NCBI GenBank assembly: GCA_964457225.1
Contig: CAYWEM010000014.1
Span: 14,449 to 78,448 of the forward strand
DNA: 64,000 nt
DNA from: CAYWEM01 sp964457225
Lineage (GTDB): Bacteria; Acidobacteriota; Aminicenantia; UBA2199
Direction of reading: 5' to 3'
Under the pieces are notes generated by a model. The model did no database searches and was not told the origin of the DNA. It saw only the letters and a program-made list of their open reading frames with translations. The position numbers were made by a program, and so were the translations under genes. This document shows positions 34,625 to 41,922 of the stretch, piece after piece; position 1 is the stretch's first letter; every line of letters begins with the position of its first letter.

Positions 34625-35877
34625 GTTGTTCTTGCCCCCAGTGTTGCGAGATCCTGGAAAAAACCCGCATATGATTTGGTTACGCAGTCCGGGTCAGCAA
34701 TGGATACCGGACTCGAGGCGGCCAGAGCGGCTACGGCCAGGGCCATGGCCATGCGGTGGTCCCGGTGGGAATCGACCCGGCCGCCGCGCAGGGAGCCGCC
34801 CCGGATCAGCAGGCAATCGTTTTCGAAACTGATGCTTGCTCCCAGCCTGCTGAATTCGCGGCACAGGGCCTGGCCGCGATCAGATTCCTTGTGTTTCAGG
34901 CGGTGCACTCCATGAATGCGTGATGTGCCGCTGCAGTGCACGGCCAGCGCCGCCAGGGGCGGAAACAGGTCCGGAGCGCCCGCGGCGTCAAAACAAAAAC
35001 CGCGCAGGGAGTTTTTCCCGGCCACCAGCAGTCCGTCCCGCCATTCCAGGTCGGCTCCACAGTCCTCCAGAGCTTCCAGGATACGCCGGTCCGCTTGCCT
35101 TGAATCGGCCGCCAGGCCGCTCAGGCTGACTTGCCCTGCCAGGGCGCCGGCCACCAGCAGAAAGGAGGCGGCGCTCCAGTCTCCTTCAATTTCAATTTCC
35201 GCCGGCCGGAAGGTCTGGCCCCCGGGAATTCGAAAAAACCTGTAGTTTTCGTTTTCCGCGCTGATACCGAAAACTGACATGATCTCCAGGGTCAGGTCTG
35301 CATAGGATCTGCTTTGCAGGTTTTCAACCTGGATGGAGGCTCCCCGGTGAGTCAGGGGCAGGGCCAGCAGCAGGCCGCTCAGAAATTGAGAGGTCAGGTT
35401 TCCGTCCAGGCTGCAGTATCCGCCGGCCAGCGGCCCCTGCACGGTCAGGGGGGGGAAACCGCGATCAGAAGAACAGGCGGCGCCCAGGGTCTGGAGTGTC
35501 TTTTCCATGAAGCCCATGGGGCGTGCGGCCAAAGTGCCGGAGCCGGTCAGTTTGATTTCCTGGTCAGCCAGGGCGGCGATCGGGGTGAACATGCGCAGGC
35601 TCAACCCGGCCTCACCGCAGTCGATTTCGCTGGCGCGGGGCTTCAAACCGCCGTCGATCGTGACCAGGTCGTTTCCGGTCTTGACAGAGGCCCCCAGGCA
35701 CCATACCGCGTTCAGGGCCGCCAGTGCGTCGCGGCAGAAAGATGGTTTTCTGATCAGGCTGCGGCCTGGTGCGAGCAAGGCCGCGGCCAGGGCTCTCTGC
35801 ATGAAACTTTTCGAGGCCGGAACCCTGATTCGGCCTTCAATTCTTGACGAATGGACTGATTTCTGCGGCCAGGACAT
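34621..35877 (-). CDS. aroA: 3-phosphoshikimate 1-carboxyvinyltransferase (EPSP synthase)
   Basis: 418 aa. RIRVPASKSFMQRALAAALL carries the substrate-binding Lys and Arg; LTGSGTLAARPMGFMEKTLQ and HRLKHKESDRGQAL are conserved. It joins PEP to shikimate-3-phosphate. Where class I enzymes have the LFLGNAGTAMRPLTA loop, this has CGEAGLSLRMFTPIAAL. A GGAGG lies 7 nt before the ATG. It overlaps the 3' end of aroEK by 41 nt. Confidence 0.93.
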   Translation of the reverse strand: MSWPQKSVHSSRIEGRIRVPASKSFMQRALAAALLAPGRSLIRKPSFCRDALAALNAVWCLGASVKTGNDLVTIDGGLKPRASEIDCGEAGLSLRMFTPIAALADQEIKLTGSGTLAARPMGFMEKTLQTLGAACSSDRGFPPLTVQGPLAGGYCSLDGNLTSQFLSGLLLALPLTHRGASIQVENLQSRSYADLTLEIMSVFGISAENENYRFFRIPGGQTFRPAEIEIEGDWSAASFLLVAGALAGQVSLSGLAADSRQADRRILEALEDCGADLEWRDGLLVAGKNSLRGFCFDAAGAPDLFPPLAALAVHCSGTSRIHGVHRLKHKESDRGQALCREFSRLGASISFENDCLLIRGGSLRGGRVDSHRDHRMAMALAVAALAASSPVSIADPDCVTKSYAGFFQDLATLGARTT

Positions 35878-37132
35878 CGGCCACCTCCTCTGGTTTTTTA
35901 TCGTTCAGCAGGACCAGGTCGGCGCTTTGCCCGTAAAGACATGTCCTGCGGTTGAAAAGCTCTTCGATGGACGGCCTTTCCGCCGCGGCCGCCAGCAGGG
36001 GACGCCGGCTGCCGGCCAGCCGCGGCTTCAGCCGGGCCAGAGGCAGGTAGAGCCAGATGACATGACTGTCATGGCGCAACATGGAACGACAGTCCGGATC
36101 CAGGATGACACCGCCGCCCCAGGCGATCACCGTTCGTTCCCGGCGAAGCAGATCTCCGGCGATTTTCTTTTCCAGGTGCCGGAAGCCTTGTTCGCCCCAG
36201 CGGTCGAATACTGAGTTGATTGAAAGGCCGGTCGTGGTTTCCAGGTATTTGTCGGCGTCCACCCAGGAATAACCGAGTTTTTCCGCCAGCAGCGGGGCCA
36301 GGGTGCTCTTGCCGCAGCCCATGAAACCGATCAGTGATATTATTTGCTTGTTTTCCGGTGCTTTAAGTTCCAGTCCGGCCAGGTTGCGCTTGTCGATCTT
36401 TTCAAGCCCGTGAAAGCGGGCGAACGCGGCCAGGCCCTGGTGCAGGAGCCAGTTTTCTCCGCCCAGATAGCGGCAGTTTTTCTCTGAGGCGATTCTTGCC
36501 ATGGGGCGCAGCCGGTAATCGGCATCGAAAACCACAGTGTCTGGATTAAGGTCATGCCGGGTCAATTCCGGGGGGCAGATCGGAGTGGTGTTTATCAGCA
36601 GGGTGTTCTCGGCCAGGGCCGCCGGTAATTCAGCCCAGGCACGGACCCGGCAGTTTAGAGTCCGGGCGGTTTCTCTGCCCCTCTTTGCCGAGCGGTTGAT
36701 TAAAGTCACCAGGCCGCCGGCCTGTTTCAGGGCCAAAACCGCCGCCCGCCCGGCGCCGCCGGCTCCCAGTACCAGGCAAGGCCTGCCGCCCAACTCGATA
36801 TCAGCGCTCTTCAGGCATTGCTCAACTCCGGCCGGATCGGTGTTGGCCGCAACCAGCCGGCTGTTTTCAGCCAGCAGGGTGTTGGCCGCGTTCAGCAGTC
36901 CGGCCTCTTTTTCGCATAGATCGGCCAGTTTGCGTGCTTCTTCTTTCCAGGGGGCTGTGACGTTGATTCCGCAAAAAATCCTTTCCCTGAGAAAAAGGTC
37001 GATTTCCGCCGCTGTATCCACGCGTAAGCGGCAGTATGAGGCCTCGATGCCGTGCCTGGCGGCCAGGAAATTGTGCAGGGCTGGGCTGAGGCTGTGAAAG
37101 ACCGGCCTACCGGCCACGGCGTATAGCTTCAT
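35837..37132 (-). CDS. aroEK: shikimate dehydrogenase-shikimate kinase fusion
   Basis: 431 aa. Residues 1-260 are AroE: GRPVFHSLSPALHN (substrate Ser pair), NVTAPWKEEA (catalytic Lys), ANTDPAG (catalytic Asp) and the NADP motif VLGAGGAGRAAV. A short linker (GLELKAPENKQ) leads to AroK at about 265-431, with Walker A GFMGCGKST, DADKYLE, WGGGVIL and SRRPLLA. It therefore runs two consecutive steps, dehydroshikimate to shikimate-3-phosphate. All key residues of both domains are present. Overlaps aroD by 4 nt. Confidence 0.93.
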   Translation of the reverse strand: MKLYAVAGRPVFHSLSPALHNFLAARHGIEASYCRLRVDTAAEIDLFLRERIFCGINVTAPWKEEARKLADLCEKEAGLLNAANTLLAENSRLVAANTDPAGVEQCLKSADIELGGRPCLVLGAGGAGRAAVLALKQAGGLVTLINRSAKRGRETARTLNCRVRAWAELPAALAENTLLINTTPICPPELTRHDLNPDTVVFDADYRLRPMARIASEKNCRYLGGENWLLHQGLAAFARFHGLEKIDKRNLAGLELKAPENKQIISLIGFMGCGKSTLAPLLAEKLGYSWVDADKYLETTTGLSINSVFDRWGEQGFRHLEKKIAGDLLRRERTVIAWGGGVILDPDCRSMLRHDSHVIWLYLPLARLKPRLAGSRRPLLAAAAERPSIEELFNRRTCLYGQSADLVLLNDKKPEEVADVLAAEISPFVKN

Positions 37133-37788
37133 GATTTTTCCGCCCTGTCCAGTATGTCTAAGATGCTGGTCATTTCCGCAGTGCTCATCTGTCCGGCAGC
37201 TGTGGCTGCTCCTTTTTCCGGCCTGGCGTAAATGAAAGGGGCGCCGAGCCGCAGGGCGGCGATCCTGGTCCAGCCGGCGGCCGCGCCCATGCCGATGGCC
37301 ACCAGGCTGCCCGGACTGGACCGGTACAGATCATAGAGAGAGATAATCCGCGCGGCTTCGGCCGGTTCTTTCACCAGGCAGGCGATTTTTACCACATCGG
37401 CTCCGGCCCGGCGGCAGTCGGCCGCTTTTTTTCTCAACACGGCCAGGCCGGGAGTGTGCTGATGATTGTGGTAGGAAACGATCAGGCGACAGCCGCGTTT
37501 CCGGGCCAGGTTCGACAGCAGGGAGAAGATGCCCGGCTTTTCATCGAGATCCAGGTCGAGATAAGCGGCTCCGGCTTCAACGGCGGCGGCCAGCAGTGAA
37601 ATTCGGTGCTCATCCTTCATGACGCCCGGTCGACAGGTGGCGATCAGGGTTTGTCGGCGTGAAAAGATCCGCCTGACCAGGTCGGGGCTCAATCCGAGCA
37701 GATCAAGCCTGATTTCGGCGCATGCCAGGCCGTCAAGAAGGTCAGGATGGAAGGGGCGGTCAATACAGCCAAAGCTTGTGCAGATCAT
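37129..37788 (-). CDS. aroD: type I 3-dehydroquinate dehydratase
   Basis: 219 aa from ATG 37788; the longer frame upstream only shadows aroB. CAEIRLDLL holds the first acidic catalytic region, IVSYHNH the general-base His and VVKIACLV the Schiff-base Lys. It is the TIM-barrel type I enzyme, here in a compact form. It overlaps aroB by 29 nt. Confidence 0.9.
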   Translation of the reverse strand: MICTSFGCIDRPFHPDLLDGLACAEIRLDLLGLSPDLVRRIFSRRQTLIATCRPGVMKDEHRISLLAAAVEAGAAYLDLDLDEKPGIFSLLSNLARKRGCRLIVSYHNHQHTPGLAVLRKKAADCRRAGADVVKIACLVKEPAEAARIISLYDLYRSSPGSLVAIGMGAAAGWTRIAALRLGAPFIYARPEKGAATAAGQMSTAEMTSILDILDRAEKS

Positions 37789-38815
37789 GGTAGTATTGCC
37801 GGACTTTAATTCCTTCCAGCCTGACGATTTCAGCGGCGCCGATAGTTCGCAAAAGCACCAGGTCCATTTCCGCCCCGGCTTTTTTCTTGTCACGGCCCAG
37901 GGCCCGGGCCAAGGGCGGCCAGGGACAGTCAGTTTTTTGCGGCAGGCCGAAGGCTTCCAGTAAATCGAGCAATCTTTCTTTTTCAGAAGCGCACAGCATG
38001 CCGAGGCGTTCTGAAATGGCAGACGCCGCGGCCATGCCGATTGCCACCGCGGCACCGTGATCAATTCGCCCTGCTCTTTCCAGGGCGTGGCCCAGGGTAT
38101 GACCGAAATTCAGTTTTTTCCTCGCTCCTGTTTCAAATTCGTCTTCCAGGACCAAGCTGATCTTGATCTTTACCGCCTCCCGGACAACCCGCCCCAGTTC
38201 TTCCTGTTTAAGCTTCCGCAGGGGGTTCCTGTTTTTCTCCAGGAAAGCGAAAAGCCCGGCGTCTGCTATGGCGGCGGCCTTGATCGTTTCGGCGAAACCG
38301 CAGGCTGCTTGTTCCGGTGACAGGGTGGCCAGGAAAGCCGGACTGATGAAAATGAAGCGAGGCTGGTTTATGGTTCCCACCAGGTTTTTGTAAGCATCCA
38401 GGTTGACTCCGTTCTTGCCGCCGATGGCCGCGTCCACCTGGGCCAGCAGGGTGGTAGGAACCAGGCCGCAGGGCAGGCCGCGCATGAAGGTGGCGGCCGT
38501 GAAGGCCGTCAGGTCACAGATCACCCCTCCGCCCAGGCCGAGCAGGAAAGACGAGCGGTCCGCTCCCAGTTTGAGCAGTTCACGATAGGTGGATTCAACC
38601 CTGGACAGTTTCTTGCTTCTTTCACCGGGAGGAAGAACCAGCCGCGGTATGCGCGCGGGCAGAAGGTTTCCGTACAGTCGGTTCACCTGGTCATCGGTAA
38701 TGACTATGGTTCTCTCCGGCAGCAGCTTGACCAGTTCACCAGGCTGAGCGCCGCTGTAAAGCGTGGTCCGCCTGACCCTCTCCGGAAATACGAGTGATTG
38801 TTCTTCAACCGGCAC
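37760..38815 (-). CDS. aroB: 3-dehydroquinate synthase
   Basis: 351 aa starting at a GTG preceded by GGAG. LGLGGGVICDLTAFTAATFMRG binds NAD, and VPTTLLAQVDAAIGGKNGVN and NFGHTLGHALE supply the zinc and substrate ligands. It cyclises DAHP to 3-dehydroquinate. It overlaps aroF by 11 nt. Confidence 0.95.
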   Translation of the reverse strand: MPVEEQSLVFPERVRRTTLYSGAQPGELVKLLPERTIVITDDQVNRLYGNLLPARIPRLVLPPGERSKKLSRVESTYRELLKLGADRSSFLLGLGGGVICDLTAFTAATFMRGLPCGLVPTTLLAQVDAAIGGKNGVNLDAYKNLVGTINQPRFIFISPAFLATLSPEQAACGFAETIKAAAIADAGLFAFLEKNRNPLRKLKQEELGRVVREAVKIKISLVLEDEFETGARKKLNFGHTLGHALERAGRIDHGAAVAIGMAAASAISERLGMLCASEKERLLDLLEAFGLPQKTDCPWPPLARALGRDKKKAGAEMDLVLLRTIGAAEIVRLEGIKVRQYYHDLHKLWLY

Positions 38816-39638
38816 GATTCAGCTCCAGTCTGTTGAGAAAACGAAGCATGGCCTGGATTTTACCGGCCAGGCACTCGAACTGCGTGGGGTCCAGGCTCTG
38901 GTCTCCGTCGCTGAGAGCGGTTCGCGGATCGATGTGGACTTCGATCATCAGGCCGTCGGTCCCGGCTGCCAGGGCCGCCAGGCTCATGGGTTCTATCAGT
39001 TCACGCCTGCCGGTGCCGTGGGAAGGATCGATGATGATCGGCAAATGTGATAATTGCCTGACCGCCGGCACCATGCTGAGATCAAGGGTGTTGCGGGTAT
39101 AGGTTTCAAAGGATCGGACACCGCGTTCGCAGAGTATCACCTGGTGATTGCCTTCGGCCAGGATGTACTCGGCGCAGTTCAGCCATTCCTCCAGGGTCGA
39201 CTGCATACCTCTTTTGAGCAGTACCGGCTTACCGATTTTGCCGCATTCCCGCAACAGGGAGAAGTTCTGCATGTTACGGGCTCCAATCTGCAAAACATCG
39301 GCGTATTCGCTGACCCAGCCGGCGTCTCGCGGGTCGATCACCTCGGTGACCACCGGCAGACCGGTTTCTTCCCGGGCCCGAGCCAGGATTTGCAGACCCT
39401 TGATGCCGAGTCCCTGGAATGAATAGGGCGAAGTGCGCGGCTTGAATGCTCCACCGCGCAGCAGGTTGGCTCCTGAATTGCTGACCGCCCTGGCGGTTTC
39501 TATGGTCTGCCTTTCGTTTTCAACGCTGCATGGACCGGCGATCAGCAGAAAATCCCGTCCCACCGTGGTAGAACCTATACGGAATTGAGTCCGGTTTTCT
39601 TTTTGCGGGTCGCGGGCGTAGAGTTTTGCTTCAGCCAT
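38805..39638 (-). CDS. aroF: 3-deoxy-7-phosphoheptulonate synthase (AroF, type I-beta)
   Basis: 277 aa. LLIAGPCSVENERQ, LRGGAFKPRTSPYSFQG, KRGMQSTLEEWL and DPSHGTGRRE are the conserved metal- and substrate-binding blocks. It condenses PEP with erythrose-4-phosphate, the first step to all aromatics. There is no ACT or chorismate-mutase domain to sense end products, which fits control by the upstream leader peptide. First structural gene of the aro-trp operon, 159 nt after the leader stop. Confidence 0.94.
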   Translation of the reverse strand: MAEAKLYARDPQKENRTQFRIGSTTVGRDFLLIAGPCSVENERQTIETARAVSNSGANLLRGGAFKPRTSPYSFQGLGIKGLQILARAREETGLPVVTEVIDPRDAGWVSEYADVLQIGARNMQNFSLLRECGKIGKPVLLKRGMQSTLEEWLNCAEYILAEGNHQVILCERGVRSFETYTRNTLDLSMVPAVRQLSHLPIIIDPSHGTGRRELIEPMSLAALAAGTDGLMIEVHIDPRTALSDGDQSLDPTQFECLAGKIQAMLRFLNRLELNRAG

Positions 39639-39768
39639 CTTGACCCGTTCCCGTTTCTGGCCGGCAATCCGACGGTATTATTCTTATATATAGATCAATT
39701 ATACAATTTTTCATATAATAAAATGCTCCTGTTATGGTTATTCAAGTTTGCCGCAAGGCAATGCCCTG

Positions 39769-39821
39769 AAAAAAAGAAAAATGGTTGTTAGATGATATCA
39801 GTGGGCGGGGGGAACCGCCCA
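39769..39821 (-). promoter_or_regulatory. attenuator hairpin and U-tract of the aro-trp operon
   Basis: A 7-bp stem (TGGGCGG at 39821-39815 with CCGCCCA at 39808-39802) overlaps the last codons of the leader peptide, directly after its Trp codon. About 20 nt later a T5-C-T7 run occurs (39781-39769). A ribosome stalled on the aromatic codons would cover the 5' arm of this stem. I cannot fold the region, so the terminator/antiterminator pairings are not assigned. Apart from this and the leader, the 39639-39981 gap holds an AT-rich stretch near 39680-39720 with no recognised function. Confidence 0.5.
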
Positions 39822-39899
39822 ATAGAAAAAGTAGCTGAAAAAAGAGGCGACTTGCAAGCTGTCGGCAGGTTCACAGGCATGAAGTCGATCTGGTAACAT
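39798..39899 (-). CDS. aro-trp operon leader peptide with Phe, Tyr and Trp run
   Basis: 33 codons, ATG at 39899, stop TGA at 39798-39800. The C-terminal part is SFFSYFFYWAVPPAH: four Phe, two Tyr and one Trp codons (TTT TTC AGC TAC TTT TTC TAT TGG) immediately followed by a GGGCGG/CCGCCC hairpin. It precedes the operon that makes chorismate and tryptophan, so ribosome stalling on any of the three aromatic tRNAs could signal demand. A TTGACA-N17-TAAAAG promoter ends 6 nt before the ATG and there is no Shine-Dalgarno, so the leader mRNA probably starts at its own AUG. Confidence 0.78.
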   Translation of the reverse strand: MLPDRLHACEPADSLQVASFFSYFFYWAVPPAH

Positions 39900-39905
39900 G
39901 TGGCA

Positions 39906-39934
39906 CTTTTAACACAAGTCGGTAGTGTTGTCAA
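39906..39934 (-). promoter_or_regulatory. promoter for the aro-trp operon
   Basis: Minus strand: consensus TTGACA (39929-39934), a 17-nt spacer and TAAAAG (39906-39911). The predicted start coincides with the leader-peptide ATG at 39899. Confidence 0.6.
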
Positions 39935-39981
39935 TACTTTTTTGACTGCATCGATAAAATAATTGATCGACAATGCGCATT

Positions 39982-41922
39982 CTATTTTTTTTTGCCTGGG
40001 AAATGATCGCCCTGCAGGCGCAGGATCTCGTCCCGCAATTCGATGGCCCTTTCAAAATCAAGGGCTTCCGCGGCCCGGGTCATTTCGATTTCCATTTCCA
40101 GCAGTCGCTTTTTGATTTCCCGGCCGGCGGTTTTTTCTTTTTTAATGGCGGACTGTGGTCGGGCGGCCACGGCCGCGGCCACCGACTTGCTGACCGCCCT
40201 CGGCCTGATGCCGTGCTTCTGATTGAAATCCTGCTGGATGCTTCTTCTCCGGTTGGTTTCGCTGATGGCCCGGCTCATTGATTCGGTGATGCCTTCAGCA
40301 TAAAAGATGACGCGGGAACGGGAATTTCGGGCCGCCCGACCGATGGTTTGAATCAGGCTGCGCTCATCGCGCAGGAAACCTTCTTTGTCGGCGTCCAGGA
40401 TGGCTATGAAGCCTACTTCGGGCAGGTCGAGTCCCTCGCGCAGCAGGTTTATTCCCACCAGTACGTCAAAAACCCCCAGGCGCAGGTCGCGGATTATTTC
40501 ACTGCGTTCCAGGGTGTTTATTTCCGAGTGCAGGTAACGGGTCTTGATCCTCCTGCCGCTCAGGTAAAGGGTAAGCTCCTCGGCCAGTTTCTTGGTCAGG
40601 GTGGTCACCAGAACCCGGTCGCCGGCGGCCAGGGTGCGCCTGATTTCTTTTTCCAGGTCGGCGACCTGACCGGCGGCCGGCCGTACTTCCACCGGCGGAT
40701 CCAGCAGACCGGTGGGCCTGATGATCTGCTCGACCACCCGGCCCGACTCTTTCAGTTCATAGTTGCCCGGAGTGGCCGAAACGAACAATACCAGTTTCAT
40801 GTACGCGGAAAACTCGGCGAAAGTCAGGGGGCGGTTGTCAAAGGCGCTGGGCAGGCGGAAACCGAAGTTGACCAGGTTTTCCTTGCGCGAGCGGTCCCCG
40901 GCCTGCATGGCCCGCAGCTGGGGCAGGGTCTGGTGGCTTTCATCGATGATCAGCAGGAAGTCATCCGGGAAGTAATCCAGGAGGCAATAGGGCTTTTCGC
41001 CCGGCCGTCGGCCGTCGAAATGGCGGGAGTAATTCTCGATACCCTTGCAGTGGCCTGTTTCCCGGATCATCTCCAGGTCGTATCGGGTACGCTGGCCCAG
41101 GCGCTGGGCTTCGAGCGGGCCCAGTCCGGGCAGGACTGATTCCAACTCGGCCTCGATGGCGGTCAGTGCCTGTTCCCGGGTTTCGGGGGGAGTGACGAAG
41201 TGGCGGGCCGGGAAAACCAGGTAAGAGTCAAGTTCGCGGCCGCCGGCCGGTTCGTATATCCGTTCCACCCGGTCGCCGAAGAGCTCGAAGCGGATCGGGG
41301 CCGAAGCATTGACCGGGAAAAGATCAACGGCTCCGCCGCGTACCCGGAAGTGGCCCGAGAGCAGTTCATAGTCATTGCGCTCGTACTGAATGTTCACCAG
41401 CCTCAGCAGGAAATCCTGGCGTCCTATTTCCTGTCCGCGCCTGACCGCGAAGCCCAGTTCCCTGAAATGGCCGGGGTTGCCCAGTCCGTAGATGCAGGAA
41501 ACCGAGGCCACCACTATGACATCGGGTCGGGAGAGCAGGGATGTGGTCGCCGACAGGCGCATCTGTTCCAGCTTGTCGTTGATCTGGGCGTCCTTTTCAA
41601 TGTAGAGATCACGCTGGGGCAGGTAGGACTCGGGCTGGTAATAGTCGTAATAACTGACGAAGTACTCGACGCCGTTTTCCGGGAAAAAAGCCCTGAATTC
41701 CTGGTAAAGCTGGGCGGCCAGGGTCTTGTTGTGGGCGATGACCAGGGTCGGCCGGTTGAGAGCGCTGATCAGGTTGGCCATGGTAAAGGTCTTGCCGCTG
41801 CCGGTCACTCCCAGCAGGGTCTGGCTGGCGGTGCCGGTATTGAAAGCGTTCAGGAGTTCAGTGATGGCCGCCGGCTGGGAGCCGGCCGGTTTAAAAGGAG
41901 CCTGGAGTTTAAATGAACTCAT
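39982..41922 (-). CDS. uvrB: excinuclease ABC subunit B
   Basis: 646 aa. Walker A LGVTGSGKTFTMAN, the beta-hairpin region YYDYYQPESYLPQRDLYIEKD and helicase motifs (LLIIDESH, LVGINLLREGLDLPEVG, QTIGRAARN) are all present. The C-terminal UVR domain (EALDFERAIELRDEILRLQ) that contacts UvrC is intact. It verifies damage after loading by UvrA. It overlaps uvrC by 4 nt. Confidence 0.97.
   Translation of the reverse strand: MSSFKLQAPFKPAGSQPAAITELLNAFNTGTASQTLLGVTGSGKTFTMANLISALNRPTLVIAHNKTLAAQLYQEFRAFFPENGVEYFVSYYDYYQPESYLPQRDLYIEKDAQINDKLEQMRLSATTSLLSRPDVIVVASVSCIYGLGNPGHFRELGFAVRRGQEIGRQDFLLRLVNIQYERNDYELLSGHFRVRGGAVDLFPVNASAPIRFELFGDRVERIYEPAGGRELDSYLVFPARHFVTPPETREQALTAIEAELESVLPGLGPLEAQRLGQRTRYDLEMIRETGHCKGIENYSRHFDGRRPGEKPYCLLDYFPDDFLLIIDESHQTLPQLRAMQAGDRSRKENLVNFGFRLPSAFDNRPLTFAEFSAYMKLVLFVSATPGNYELKESGRVVEQIIRPTGLLDPPVEVRPAAGQVADLEKEIRRTLAAGDRVLVTTLTKKLAEELTLYLSGRRIKTRYLHSEINTLERSEIIRDLRLGVFDVLVGINLLREGLDLPEVGFIAILDADKEGFLRDERSLIQTIGRAARNSRSRVIFYAEGITESMSRAISETNRRRSIQQDFNQKHGIRPRAVSKSVAAAVAARPQSAIKKEKTAGREIKKRLLEMEIEMTRAAEALDFERAIELRDEILRLQGDHFPGKKK

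Noticed and set aside
37789..38064. N-terminal extension of the aroD frame
   Set aside because: Antiphase reading of the aroB 3' part with no dehydratase homology.
39631..39714. 27-codon minus-strand ORF overlapping the aroF start
   Set aside because: AGGAG is 11 nt away, no aromatic codon run, and AT-rich sequence makes chance ORFs likely.
39788..39973. 61-codon minus-strand frame overlapping the aro leader
   Set aside because: It lacks a promoter-matched start and ends after the hairpin in another frame. The frame with the aromatic run starts at the predicted transcript 5' end and is the better candidate.
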